From Verrucomicrobiota bacterium (lineage in GTDB: Bacteria > Verrucomicrobiota > Verrucomicrobiia > Opitutales > Opitutaceae): 13,623 nucleotides of DNA. Shown here piece after piece: positions 6,490-12,930 of the stretch; positions within the stretch are counted from its first letter, which is position 1, and every line of letters begins with the position of its first letter. Made by a program: the position numbers and the translations under genes. The stretch is taken from positions 1 through 13,623 of the forward strand of contig JAEZAD010000297.1 of assembly GCA_023430565.1 (NCBI GenBank), given 5' to 3'. A model generated the notes under the pieces. It had not been told where the DNA came from. It was given only the letters and a program-made list of their open reading frames with translations, and did no database searches.

Positions 6490-7158
6490 CTATTTCCCTC
6501 CCATCGCCACGCACCGCCGCCGCCGCACCGCGATCGCCGCACCCGTCAAAACCAACGCACCGATCGCATACGTCGACGGCTCCGGCACCGGCATGATCTC
6601 CGCCGTATAACCGTAGATGCGGCCGCCGCCATACCCCTCGACCACGTCCGCCACAGGAAAGTAGGTCCGGCCCGCAAAAACGCTGAAGTTCGGTTCTGCG
6701 AATTCCCATTCGCCCAGTGCCGGCAGCGGCGGAATCGGCAGCAGCCCTTCCGTCGGGATCACCGAATCGAAGATTAGCAGCAGCTCGAAATCTTCGAACA
6801 CACCCGGTCCGAATCGCTCGGAGATAAACAACAGGCTGTTTTCACTCCGAAGTATGCTGTCAACCGACCGCGTGATCAGAAACTCATGGTCCTGGAAAGG
6901 AACATCCACGTTCATCTGCCACCAGTTCTTGCCCGGCCGCATCCCCACCAGCGGTGCCTCCGCATCATAGTAGAGGTCAAGTTTCGTCACGAAGCCGAAT
7001 TCGTGATCCCACGGGCTGGCCGCACTGCTCGTGTGGAACAGAATCCCGGCGTCTTCGACACCGATGTCGAACGACATATGGATGAACTGCGCAGAAGTCG
7101 GGGCGCCGAACGCTCCGGCGAAAGCAAAGAATGCCGCGAGAATGCTTCGAGGGGTCAT
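6490..7158 (-). CDS. PEP-CTERM sorting-domain protein (paralogue 2)
   Basis: The product has 222 residues. The start at 7158 opens a signal peptide (MTPRSILAAFFAFAGAFGAP, cut after TSA at residue 23). A longer frame to 7254 would bury it. The sorting tail is VPEPST (191-196), a hydrophobic helix, and RRRR (212-215), followed by only 7 residues, which is the normal arrangement. The mature part aligns along its length with paralogue 1: AGILFH...SPWDHEFGFVTKLDLYY, a central pair of aromatic-rich strands, and a late EGYGGGRIYGY matching EAYGGAVFETYGG. It is expected to be exported and anchored or released through exosortase processing. Its function is unknown. It converges with paralogue 1 and diverges from the methyltransferase gene. 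Confidence 0.88.
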   Translation of the reverse strand: MTPRSILAAFFAFAGAFGAPTSAQFIHMSFDIGVEDAGILFHTSSAASPWDHEFGFVTKLDLYYDAEAPLVGMRPGKNWWQMNVDVPFQDHEFLITRSVDSILRSENSLLFISERFGPGVFEDFELLLIFDSVIPTEGLLPIPPLPALGEWEFAEPNFSVFAGRTYFPVADVVEGYGGGRIYGYTAEIMPVPEPSTYAIGALVLTGAAIAVRRRRCVAMGGK

Positions 7159-7310
7159 GCCCACAGTGTATTCCCGCCGGCTACAAATCGGTATCGGAGC
7201 CCGCGCAGCTCCGCGGATAGCGTTTTCGCCGACGAGTCCATCGGCCCGCGACATGAACCCGCCCCGCGCGCTGCCGCTGCCGCCGACCCGCCTCGATTCC
7301 CCGCCAGATC

Positions 7311-7338
7311 TTCAACGACACGGAGGAAGAGACGCTTT
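7311..7338 (-). repeat. Degenerate intergenic motif on the minus strand (CTCTTCCTCCGTGTCGTTGAA)
   Basis: Read on the minus strand this gives GCGTCTCTTCCTCCGTGTCG followed by TTGAA, similar to the copy before the VOC gene (CCTCCGTGCCTTCGTTGTGA). It lies 153-180 bp before the start of the minus-strand PEP-CTERM gene and in its orientation. Confidence 0.35.
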
Positions 7339-7490
7339 GGTTGATCGTCGGGGCCAGGCCAGCTCCGTCGGCAAATCACGCGATAGCCTTCGATCGGTTT
7401 CATCGCGAACAACGAACCGCCCGCCCGCCGTCTCCTTGCCAGCCGCTTCTTGCTTACGACCATCACACCGCCCCACTTTTCTTCCACGGC

Positions 7491-7519
7491 CCTTCGCATC
7501 CATTCGCGTTCATCCTCAC
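7491..7519 (+). repeat. Degenerate intergenic motif, CTTCGCATCCATTCGCGTTCATC form
   Basis: The stretch CCTTCGCATCCATTCGCGTT is followed by CATCCTCAC and lies 23-51 bp before the methyltransferase start codon. It resembles the 'GTGTCCATTCGTGTTCAT' style of intergenic filler that I associate with Verrucomicrobia and Planctomycetes. That association is from memory. Confidence 0.3.
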
Positions 7520-7541
7520 TTCCTTCCGAAACCCTCCGCCG

Positions 7542-8192
7542 ATGTCCTTCGACATCCTCGCGCCGCACTACACGTGGCTGGAGCGCCTCCTCGCCGGCCC
7601 GCGCCTCCAACGCGCCCGCGTCGCTCACCTCGACGCCCTCGCCGACTGTAACCGTCTCCTCATCGCCGGCGTCGGCCACGGCCACTTCCTTCGCGCCGCC
7701 GCCCATCGTTTCCCCTCGCTCGAAATCCTCTGCCTCGACGCCAGCGCTCGCATGCTCGCTCACGCCCAGCATCGCACCCTCTCCGCGCCCAACCCCGCCC
7801 GCCTTCACTTCCATCACGCTCCCCTCCCTGAGTTTCAACCCACCCTCAACACCTTCGACGCGATCGCCACCCACTTCTTCCTCGACTGCTTCCCACCCGG
7901 CGAACTCGCGTCCGTCATCGCCGCACTCGCCGCCGCCGCGCGCCCCCGCGCCCGCTGGCTCGTCACCGATTTTTCAATACCCCCGCACGGCTGGCGCCGC
8001 CACCGCGCCCGCGCCATTCACGCTGCCATGTATGCCTTCTTCCGCCCCGTCACCCGGATCCGCGCCCGCCGCGTGACGCCACCCGACGCGCCCCTGCGCG
8101 CCCACGGCTTCAACCTCGCCGCCCGCCGCACCTTCGAACTCGGCCTCCTCCAATCCGACCTCTGGACCCGCCTTTCACCTCCGCCACCCTGA
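7542..8192 (+). CDS. Class I SAM-dependent methyltransferase, small
   Basis: The product has 216 residues from the ATG at 7542 (MSFDILAPHYTWLERLLAGP), a start typical of UbiE-like or type-11 methyltransferases, where the first motif is [D/H]xxAxxY. The glycine-rich SAM loop is IAGVGHGHFL (residues 41-50), a variant of VGxGxG. The acidic residue binding the ribose is Asp66 in CLDASARML. The motif IV/post-loop is FDAIATHFFLDCFPP (105-119). The later half is rich in Arg and His and ends with the usual last strands (ARRTFELGLLQSDLW). The substrate is not indicated. It lies alone, divergent from the PEP-CTERM gene and convergent with the next gene. The coding strand is extremely C-rich. The frame extends upstream to 7341 but without methyltransferase character. 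Confidence 0.82.
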   Translation: MSFDILAPHYTWLERLLAGPRLQRARVAHLDALADCNRLLIAGVGHGHFLRAAAHRFPSLEILCLDASARMLAHAQHRTLSAPNPARLHFHHAPLPEFQPTLNTFDAIATHFFLDCFPPGELASVIAALAAAARPRARWLVTDFSIPPHGWRRHRARAIHAAMYAFFRPVTRIRARRVTPPDAPLRAHGFNLAARRTFELGLLQSDLWTRLSPPPP

Positions 8193-8205
8193 CCTCTCCT
8201 CGCCC

Positions 8206-8225
8206 GCGCGAAGGCTTTTTTGCGC
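8206..8225. terminator. Possible bidirectional terminator hairpin
   Basis: Between the converging stops of the methyltransferase (8192) and the minus-strand gene (8243) the sequence GCGCGAA-GGCTTT-TTTGCGC can form a 7-bp stem with one G-U pair. The T-run is partly inside the loop rather than after the stem, so this is not a classical terminator. Its position supports the call more than its shape does. Confidence 0.3.
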
Positions 8226-8242
8226 CGCATGCGCCTCCCGCG

Positions 8243-9196
8243 TCACCGCTCGCGCTTCAAACGCATTCGCAGCTCCGCCAGCAGTCGCTCGCATTCCGCC
8301 GCGTGCAGCCCCACCTCCCGCTGCACTTCGTCGATCCACGCCCTCTCGGCCAGTTTCTCGCGTCGACAAAACTCCACCACCAAACGCACGCGCTCGAGCT
8401 CCCGCTTCACCACGCCCAGCCGTTCGATCGCACCTTCGCACTGCAACGCCGTCGGACGCTTTTCCGCTGTATCCAAATCCTGGATCATCCGCGCCGCTGC
8501 CCTCAACGCGTCGCCGACGTCCGCCATCGTGCTCGCCGCGATCGTCATCTCCGGTCGCGCCTCCCCCTTCCCACCCGCAACGTCCGTCGGCGCTTCTTCC
8601 ACGCGCCCTTCGCCCGCGCTCCGCTCCTGTTCCCACTCCGCGCCGTAATCCTCTCCTGCGCCCAGGTCTTCCGCCGCGAGCAGCCGCGCCCGATGATTCT
8701 TCCGCGCCGCCTCGTTCAACTCCCGCTGCCGCTGCTCCTCCGCGGCCGTCATCTCCCACGCCGCCTCCGGTGAGATCGAAAACCGGTAGCTCACCGCCTC
8801 GATCAACACGCGCTCGTTCGCCAGGTTGAACCACTCGAGATAAAGCCCGTTGCTCCAGCTCCACGCGTCCCGCCTCCCCCCGCCACCCGCTCCCGGCAAC
8901 CATCCTCCCGCGCGATGGATTTTGATCTTTCGCGACGCCGTGAAATCGCCCACCAGCCCCCGCTGTCGCGTCGCCATCGCGCCGACAATCGGCAGGCGCC
9001 GCGGCGAAGGATTGGTGAACTCCATTCGTCGCCCCGCCAGATCCCGCCACGCGTCGCCCGTCAGCTCCAGTTCCAGCGGCTGGTCACGCCCGCACAGCCA
9101 GAGCCTCCCCGTCACGTGTCCGCGCGTCCGATTGTCGATTTCACCACGTATCACCGCTTCATCCAGGCGCCACGCCATCCCGCAATCGTCATGCAT
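8243..9196 (-). CDS. Hypothetical protein: beta-rich N-terminal domain, acidic linker, coiled-coil C-terminus
   Basis: The product has 317 residues and I do not recognise the family. I use the ATG at 9196; an in-frame ATG at 9178 (MAWRLDEAVIRGEID) is equally plausible and begins directly on the conserved-looking part. Residues about 7-145 look like a beta-rich globular domain (RGEIDNRTRGHVTGRLWLCG, then a phrase like LELELTGDAWRDLAG). Residues about 150-225 are Glu/Ala/Gly-rich and probably disordered. Residues about 228-317 are strongly helical (ALQCEGAIERLGVVKRELER and onward), a likely coiled coil. There is no signal peptide or membrane segment, so it is probably cytoplasmic. It is transcribed away from the cyclase operon across only 71 bp, so the two may share regulation. 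Despite its direction, the plus strand here is still strongly C-rich. Confidence 0.75.
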   Translation of the reverse strand: MHDDCGMAWRLDEAVIRGEIDNRTRGHVTGRLWLCGRDQPLELELTGDAWRDLAGRRMEFTNPSPRRLPIVGAMATRQRGLVGDFTASRKIKIHRAGGWLPGAGGGGRRDAWSWSNGLYLEWFNLANERVLIEAVSYRFSISPEAAWEMTAAEEQRQRELNEAARKNHRARLLAAEDLGAGEDYGAEWEQERSAGEGRVEEAPTDVAGGKGEARPEMTIAASTMADVGDALRAAARMIQDLDTAEKRPTALQCEGAIERLGVVKRELERVRLVVEFCRREKLAERAWIDEVQREVGLHAAECERLLAELRMRLKRER

Positions 9197-9267
9197 TTAA
9201 CGCCGCGCACAATCCCTGTCTGTGTCTTCAAACTTTTCTCGCCGCCGCAGCTCGCCCGGCTGAGTTC
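9197..9267. promoter_or_regulatory. Short divergent promoter region of the cyclase operon
   Basis: These 71 bp separate the starts of the minus-strand hypothetical gene and the cyclase. Both promoters should lie here or within the gene starts. I see no convincing consensus boxes and no clear cAMP-receptor palindrome (TGTGA...TCACA). The cyclase frame is open through this region, so its true start could lie within it. Confidence 0.35.
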
Positions 9268-11358
9268 TTGCGCACCTCGTCCGTTGCTGGCCTCTTTCCC
9301 GCCGTGGTCGCGCCTGTCTCCTCCGCTCCCGCCCTCCGCTGGCGCTGGCTCGCCCCGATCCTGGTCGTCGTCGCCCTCGTCCACCTCACCCCGCTCGGCT
9401 CGATCGGCGATCGCGCGTTTTTCGACGCCGCCGCCCGCCACCCACTCGAGCACACCCCGCCCCCCGACGGCTCCGCTCTGATCCTCTTCGACGACGCCAG
9501 CCTCGACGCCCTGCGCGACGCCGATCTCGACGCCAACTGGCCCCCGCCCCGCGCCGCCTTCGCCGCGCTGCTCGCCGGTCTCGAACGCGCCGGTGCCCGC
9601 AAAATCATCCTCGATTTCATTTTCCTCGATCGCTCCTCCGACACGTTTCAAGACCAGCTTCTCGGTTCGCTCTCCGCCGCCTTTCCCGAGGTCGTCCTCG
9701 CCCGCACCCCCACCCACGCCCCGATCGTCTGGGATGCCGCCTTCACCGCCGCCCACCCCGATCTCTTCGCCCAACCTCGCACCGGCCTCGCCGAAGGCAC
9801 TCCCGATCCCGACGGAGTTCTCCGCCGCTACGCCGTGCCCGACTCGCTCGCCGCCGCCGCCTTCGACTCTCCTCCCGCCCCACCCGGCGGGCTCCTGCGC
9901 TGGCACGGCGGGATCGAACAACTCCGCGACTCGCCACCCACCCCCGTCCTCTCCGCCGCCCGTTTCATCCTCGCCGGCCTTCCTCTCGTCAGCGACGCCG
10001 TCGACGCCGCGCCCGATCTCGCCCCCGCCGCGCTCGCCCAATTCCTGAAAGCCTCACCGCCGCTCACCGGCCCCGGCTTCGACGAGGTGCGCGATCGCAT
10101 CGTCTTCGTCGGCGCCTCCGCCGCCGGCACGTTCGACCAGAAACCGTTCGCCATCGGCGGACTCGAACCGGGCGTTCTCCATCACTGGACCGCTTGGGCC
10201 AATCTCGCCGGCTCCGGCTTCATCCGCCCGCTTCCTTCCGCCACCCCGCTCATCCTCGCCGCGCTCTTCCTCGCTCTCGTCATCGCGATCGGCATCCGCG
10301 TCCACTCCATCGCGCTCCCGGTCCTCGTCGCGCTCGCACTCATCCTCGGCACCTTCGGCGCCGCCTACGCCGGTCTCTCCGCGGGCTGGTTCCTTCCGCC
10401 CACCACGCCCGCCTCCGCCGCCGCCCTCGCCCTCCTCGGCGTCGCCATCGATCGCTTCTGGTTCGAGCAACGCCGCCGCCGCGAGGTCCAGGCCATCTTC
10501 GGCAGCTACGTCGCCCCGGAAGTCGTCGATCTTCTCGTCCGCAATCCCGCCGCCATCGAGCTCGGCGGCGAACGCCGCGAAGCCACCGTCTTCTTCTGCG
10601 ACCTCGCCGGCTTCACCGACCTCTCCGAACAGGTCTCGCCCGAACAGCTCCTCGATATCGTCAACGGCTACCTCCAGGAAACCAGCGACTGCCTCCTCTC
10701 GCACGGCGCCTACATCGACAAATACATCGGCGACGCCGTCATGGCTGTATTCGGAATCCCGATGCCGCTTCCCGCCCACGCGCTCGCCGCCTGCCGCGGC
10801 GCCCTCGCCACCCAGCGCCTCCTCGCCGCCCGCAACGAACACCTCGCCCGCACCTACCGCCGCACCCTCGGCCTCCGCATCGGCATCAACACCGGCGAGA
10901 TGATCGTCGGCAACATGGGCTCGCATCGAAAAAAGAACTACACCGTCCTCGGCGACTGCGTGAACCTCGCCTCCCGCCTCGAGGGCGCCAACAAGGAGTT
11001 CGGCACCGGCATCCTCCTCGGAGAGAACACCGCGCGGCTCGTGCGCGATTCCCTGATTCTTCGGCCCCTCACCGCGCTCCGCGTGAAGGGCAAACACACC
11101 GCCGTCCCCGTCTACGAGCTGGTCGGCGAGCCGGGCGACATCGCCCCCGACGACGAACATTTTCTCGACACCTACACGCGCGCGCACGCGCTTTACACGT
11201 CGCGCCGTTTTTCCGAGGCTGCCCGCGCCTTCGCCGATGCCGCCACGCTCGCGCCCAAGGACCACATGACCGCCCTGCTCCTCGCCGAATCGCGCCGCTT
11301 CGCGCAAAACCCGCCGCCGCCCGACTGGCAGCCCGTCCTTTCCCTATCCACAAAATGA
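9268..11358 (+). CDS. Membrane adenylate cyclase with CHASE2 sensor domain
   Basis: The product has 696 residues from a TTG at 9268. The start is uncertain: a GTG at 9304 is also possible, the frame is open further upstream, and no Shine-Dalgarno helps. Order: one membrane helix (about 28-46); an extracytoplasmic CHASE2 domain (about 47-325, with LILFDDASLDAL, GARKIILDFIFLD, PDPDGVLRRY and DRIVFVGASAAGTFD); three helices (about 333-405), the usual CHASE2 arrangement; a class III cyclase domain (about 437-625); and a short TPR-like tail (about 642-685). Metal-binding Asp445 (FFCDLAGFT) and Asp489 (YIGDAVMAVFG) are present. Lys485 and Asp563 are the pair that selects ATP over GTP, and Asn566 and Arg570 stabilise the transition state. 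It should therefore make cAMP in response to an envelope signal. It overlaps the next gene by 4 bp. Confidence 0.92.
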   Translation: MRTSSVAGLFPAVVAPVSSAPALRWRWLAPILVVVALVHLTPLGSIGDRAFFDAAARHPLEHTPPPDGSALILFDDASLDALRDADLDANWPPPRAAFAALLAGLERAGARKIILDFIFLDRSSDTFQDQLLGSLSAAFPEVVLARTPTHAPIVWDAAFTAAHPDLFAQPRTGLAEGTPDPDGVLRRYAVPDSLAAAAFDSPPAPPGGLLRWHGGIEQLRDSPPTPVLSAARFILAGLPLVSDAVDAAPDLAPAALAQFLKASPPLTGPGFDEVRDRIVFVGASAAGTFDQKPFAIGGLEPGVLHHWTAWANLAGSGFIRPLPSATPLILAALFLALVIAIGIRVHSIALPVLVALALILGTFGAAYAGLSAGWFLPPTTPASAAALALLGVAIDRFWFEQRRRREVQAIFGSYVAPEVVDLLVRNPAAIELGGERREATVFFCDLAGFTDLSEQVSPEQLLDIVNGYLQETSDCLLSHGAYIDKYIGDAVMAVFGIPMPLPAHALAACRGALATQRLLAARNEHLARTYRRTLGLRIGINTGEMIVGNMGSHRKKNYTVLGDCVNLASRLEGANKEFGTGILLGENTARLVRDSLILRPLTALRVKGKHTAVPVYELVGEPGDIAPDDEHFLDTYTRAHALYTSRRFSEAARAFADAATLAPKDHMTALLLAESRRFAQNPPPPDWQPVLSLSTK

Positions 11359-11843
11359 ATACCCGTCTTCTCGCCGGCGCCGCGCTCCTCCTCGCGTCCG
11401 CCGCCGCCGCGTCCGCCGTCTTCACCGCCGGACACGAGGCCTACACCAAGCGCCTCCAAACCGCACTTCTCTCCGAGCCCAAGCTGCTCGCCAAACCCGT
11501 CGCCCAGCTTCCCTACGCCCAAAAACTCCGCGTCGAGGAAATCCAGGGCTCCTGGCTTCGCGTCTCCGCCGGCCACCGCTCCGGCTGGATCTTCGCCGGC
11601 AATCTCTCGGAGGAAAAACCCTCCTCCACCAAAGGCCTCGACGGCCTTCCCGTCGCCGCCAGCGCCACCACCGCATCGACCGCCGCACGCCCGCTCACCC
11701 CCACCTCGACCGACTACTCCCAACGCCGCGGCCTCGGCGACGCCGCCGCCGACCTCCAATGGCTCGAGCAGCAACACGCCCTCCTCCCCGCCCACACCGT
11801 CCAGGAATTCCTCCAATCCGAAAAGAAGGGAGAATTCCAATGA
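11355..11843 (+). CDS. Exported SH3-like domain protein
   Basis: The product has 162 residues. Its ATG overlaps the cyclase stop as ATGA, so translation is probably coupled. An Ala/Leu-rich signal peptide covers residues 1 to about 21 (MNTRLLAGAALLLASAAAAS). Residues about 40-87 form an SH3b-like barrel with YAQKLRVEEIQGSWLRVSAG followed by HRSGWIF; the Trp67 and the GW at 77-78 are typical. A Thr/Ala/Ser/Pro-rich linker (about 88-120) leads to a conserved-looking helical tail (GLGDAAADLQWLEQQ, then EFLQSEKKGEF). Bacterial SH3b domains often bind cell wall or partner proteins. Here the partner is probably the M48 protease or the CHASE2 domain, by inference from coupling alone. The 3' end overlaps the protease start, again as ATGA. 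Confidence 0.82.
   Translation: MNTRLLAGAALLLASAAAASAVFTAGHEAYTKRLQTALLSEPKLLAKPVAQLPYAQKLRVEEIQGSWLRVSAGHRSGWIFAGNLSEEKPSSTKGLDGLPVAASATTASTAARPLTPTSTDYSQRRGLGDAAADLQWLEQQHALLPAHTVQEFLQSEKKGEFQ
11825..11831 (+). promoter_or_regulatory. Strong Shine-Dalgarno for the M48 protease gene
   Basis: GAAGGGAGA runs up to about 8 bp before the ATG at 11840, inside the end of the SH3 gene. It settles that start against the longer frame beginning at 11759. Few other genes in this window have such a clear site. Confidence 0.6.
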
Positions 11844-12823
11844 GCCGCTCCACCCGCCCGCTTCTCGCCGGCCTCTCTCTCTCCCTCGCGTTCGCGTTCT
11901 GCGCGCCCACCGCCTCCGCCGCCTTCGACCTCAACAAAGCCCTCAACACCGCCAAAAGCCTCGGCAAGGTCGCCAAAGGCGTCGCCGGCATCGGCCCCGC
12001 CGAGGAACTCGCCATCGGCGAGTCCGTCTCCCTCGAAATCATCTCGACCTACGGCGGCCTCGTCCGCGACGCCGCCGCCACGCGCCGCGTCAACCTCCTC
12101 GGCCGCTCCCTCGCCTACTACTCCTCCCGCCCCGAACTCGAATGGAAATTCGGCCTCCTCGACTCGCCGGCCTTCAACGCCTTCTCCGCCCCCGGCGGCT
12201 TCGTCTTCCTCACCCGCGGGCTGTATGAACTTTGTGGTGACAACGACGACGCCCTCGCCGCCGTCCTCGCCCACGAGATCGCCCACATCACCGGCAAACA
12301 CGCCCTCAACATCATCGCCCGCGGCGAATTCGTCTCCGGCGCCGCCGATTTCGCCGCCCTCCGCAGCAGCGACGTCGCCAAAGCCCAGGCCCAGCTCAGC
12401 GCTTTCGACACCTCCATCGGCAACCTCGCCAAATCGATCCTCGAAAAAGGCTTCGATCCGCAGACCGAGTTCGGCGCCGACCAGTCCGGCCGCAACCTCG
12501 CCCTCACCGTCGGCTACGCCCCTGGCGCCCTCCGCCACATCCTCACCCGCCTCCAGCAACGCACCGGACCCTCCGTCGCCGTCTTCTCCACCCACCCCCC
12601 GCTCGACCAGCGCATCGCCCGCCTCCCCGACGAACCCGTCACGTCCGCCCCGCGCGAAACATCCGTGGCCGACGCCCTCGCCGGCATCTCCGCCGATCTT
12701 CCCGCCTCCGCCGGCACCCACTCAGCCAACGAACTCGCCCCCGCCTCACTCGACGAAGACGACGCCGCCTTCGCCGCCGAAGCCGACGACGACGAAGCGT
12801 TTGCTAAAAAGAAGAAGAAATAG
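11840..12823 (+). CDS. Exported M48-family zinc metalloprotease
   Basis: The product has 327 residues from the ATG at 11840, which overlaps the SH3 gene stop. A signal peptide covers residues 1-27 (ending PTASA), so the enzyme is periplasmic. The catalytic zinc site is HEIAH (145-149, with Glu146) inside VLAHEIAHITGKHAL, and the third ligand is Glu210 in TEFGAD. FNAFSAPGGFVFLTRGLYE (112-130) is the substrate-edge strand of M48 and BepA/YfgC-like proteases. STHPPLDQRIARL (260-272) is the usual closing motif. M48 enzymes of this kind degrade misfolded envelope proteins, and in E. coli BepA helps outer-membrane assembly. There is no TPR region of the BepA type. The last 25 residues are highly acidic and end in five lysines, an odd tail. 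It closes a coupled cyclase-SH3-protease operon. Confidence 0.92.
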   Translation: MSRSTRPLLAGLSLSLAFAFCAPTASAAFDLNKALNTAKSLGKVAKGVAGIGPAEELAIGESVSLEIISTYGGLVRDAAATRRVNLLGRSLAYYSSRPELEWKFGLLDSPAFNAFSAPGGFVFLTRGLYELCGDNDDALAAVLAHEIAHITGKHALNIIARGEFVSGAADFAALRSSDVAKAQAQLSAFDTSIGNLAKSILEKGFDPQTEFGADQSGRNLALTVGYAPGALRHILTRLQQRTGPSVAVFSTHPPLDQRIARLPDEPVTSAPRETSVADALAGISADLPASAGTHSANELAPASLDEDDAAFAAEADDDEAFAKKKKK

Positions 12824-12837
12824 CTCCCGCTCCTTTA

Positions 12838-12888
12838 TTGGAAGTTGGAGCTTCCCTGGAGCTTGGATCTTGGTCCTTGGAGCTTCCC
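12838..12888. repeat. Imperfect TTGGAGCTT short tandem repeat
   Basis: Between the protease and the DUF2959 gene the unit TTGGAGC/TGGAGCTT recurs with changes: TTGGAAG, TTGGAGCTTCCC, TGGAGCTTGGATCTTGG, TCCTTGGAGCTTCCC. It includes a small hairpin, GGAAG-TTGGAG-CTTCC. The composition is unlike the C-rich genes around it. Confidence 0.55.
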
Positions 12889-12930
12889 GCCACGGCGGCA
12901 CCCCGGGGACGTTTGGCGGTCGACAACACC

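Larger units (their letters stand above)
7159..7541. other. 383-bp divergent intergenic region
   Basis: This separates the minus-strand PEP-CTERM gene from the plus-strand methyltransferase gene, so both promoters should lie here, although no convincing -35/-10 pair is visible. It holds two members of the C/T-rich intergenic motif family, one on each strand and each pointing toward its nearer gene (7311-7338 minus, 7491-7519 plus). The open frame upstream of the methyltransferase (from 7341) looks non-coding. Confidence 0.45.

Noticed and set aside
7155..7874. Minus-strand open frame across the divergent gap and methyltransferase
   Set aside because: Low-complexity composition and overlap with the methyltransferase motifs. 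The part in the gap has no protein-like features.
9197..9267. cAMP-receptor binding site for autoregulation of the cyclase
   Set aside because: No TGTGA-N6-TCACA-like palindrome is present in the 71-bp region; a single TGTGT is not enough.
9151..10041. Minus-strand open frame overlapping the cyclase start and the divergent gene
   Set aside because: Gly/Glu/Val-rich translation that conflicts with two better-supported genes.
10054..11307. Long open frame on the minus strand opposite the cyclase (417 codons)
   Set aside because: Its residues are Gly/Glu/Ala/Asp/Val repeats with no fold, mirroring C-rich third positions of the cyclase, which has clear catalytic motifs.
10194..11843. Plus-strand Arg/Pro/His-rich frame overlapping the cyclase and running into the SH3 gene
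   Set aside because: Only the last 162 codons are real (the SH3 protein). The rest is an out-of-frame shadow of the cyclase.
11714..12721. Long open frame on the minus strand opposite the M48 protease (335 codons)
   Set aside because: It is Gly/Glu-rich low-complexity translation, an antisense shadow of the protease gene with its HEIAH motif.
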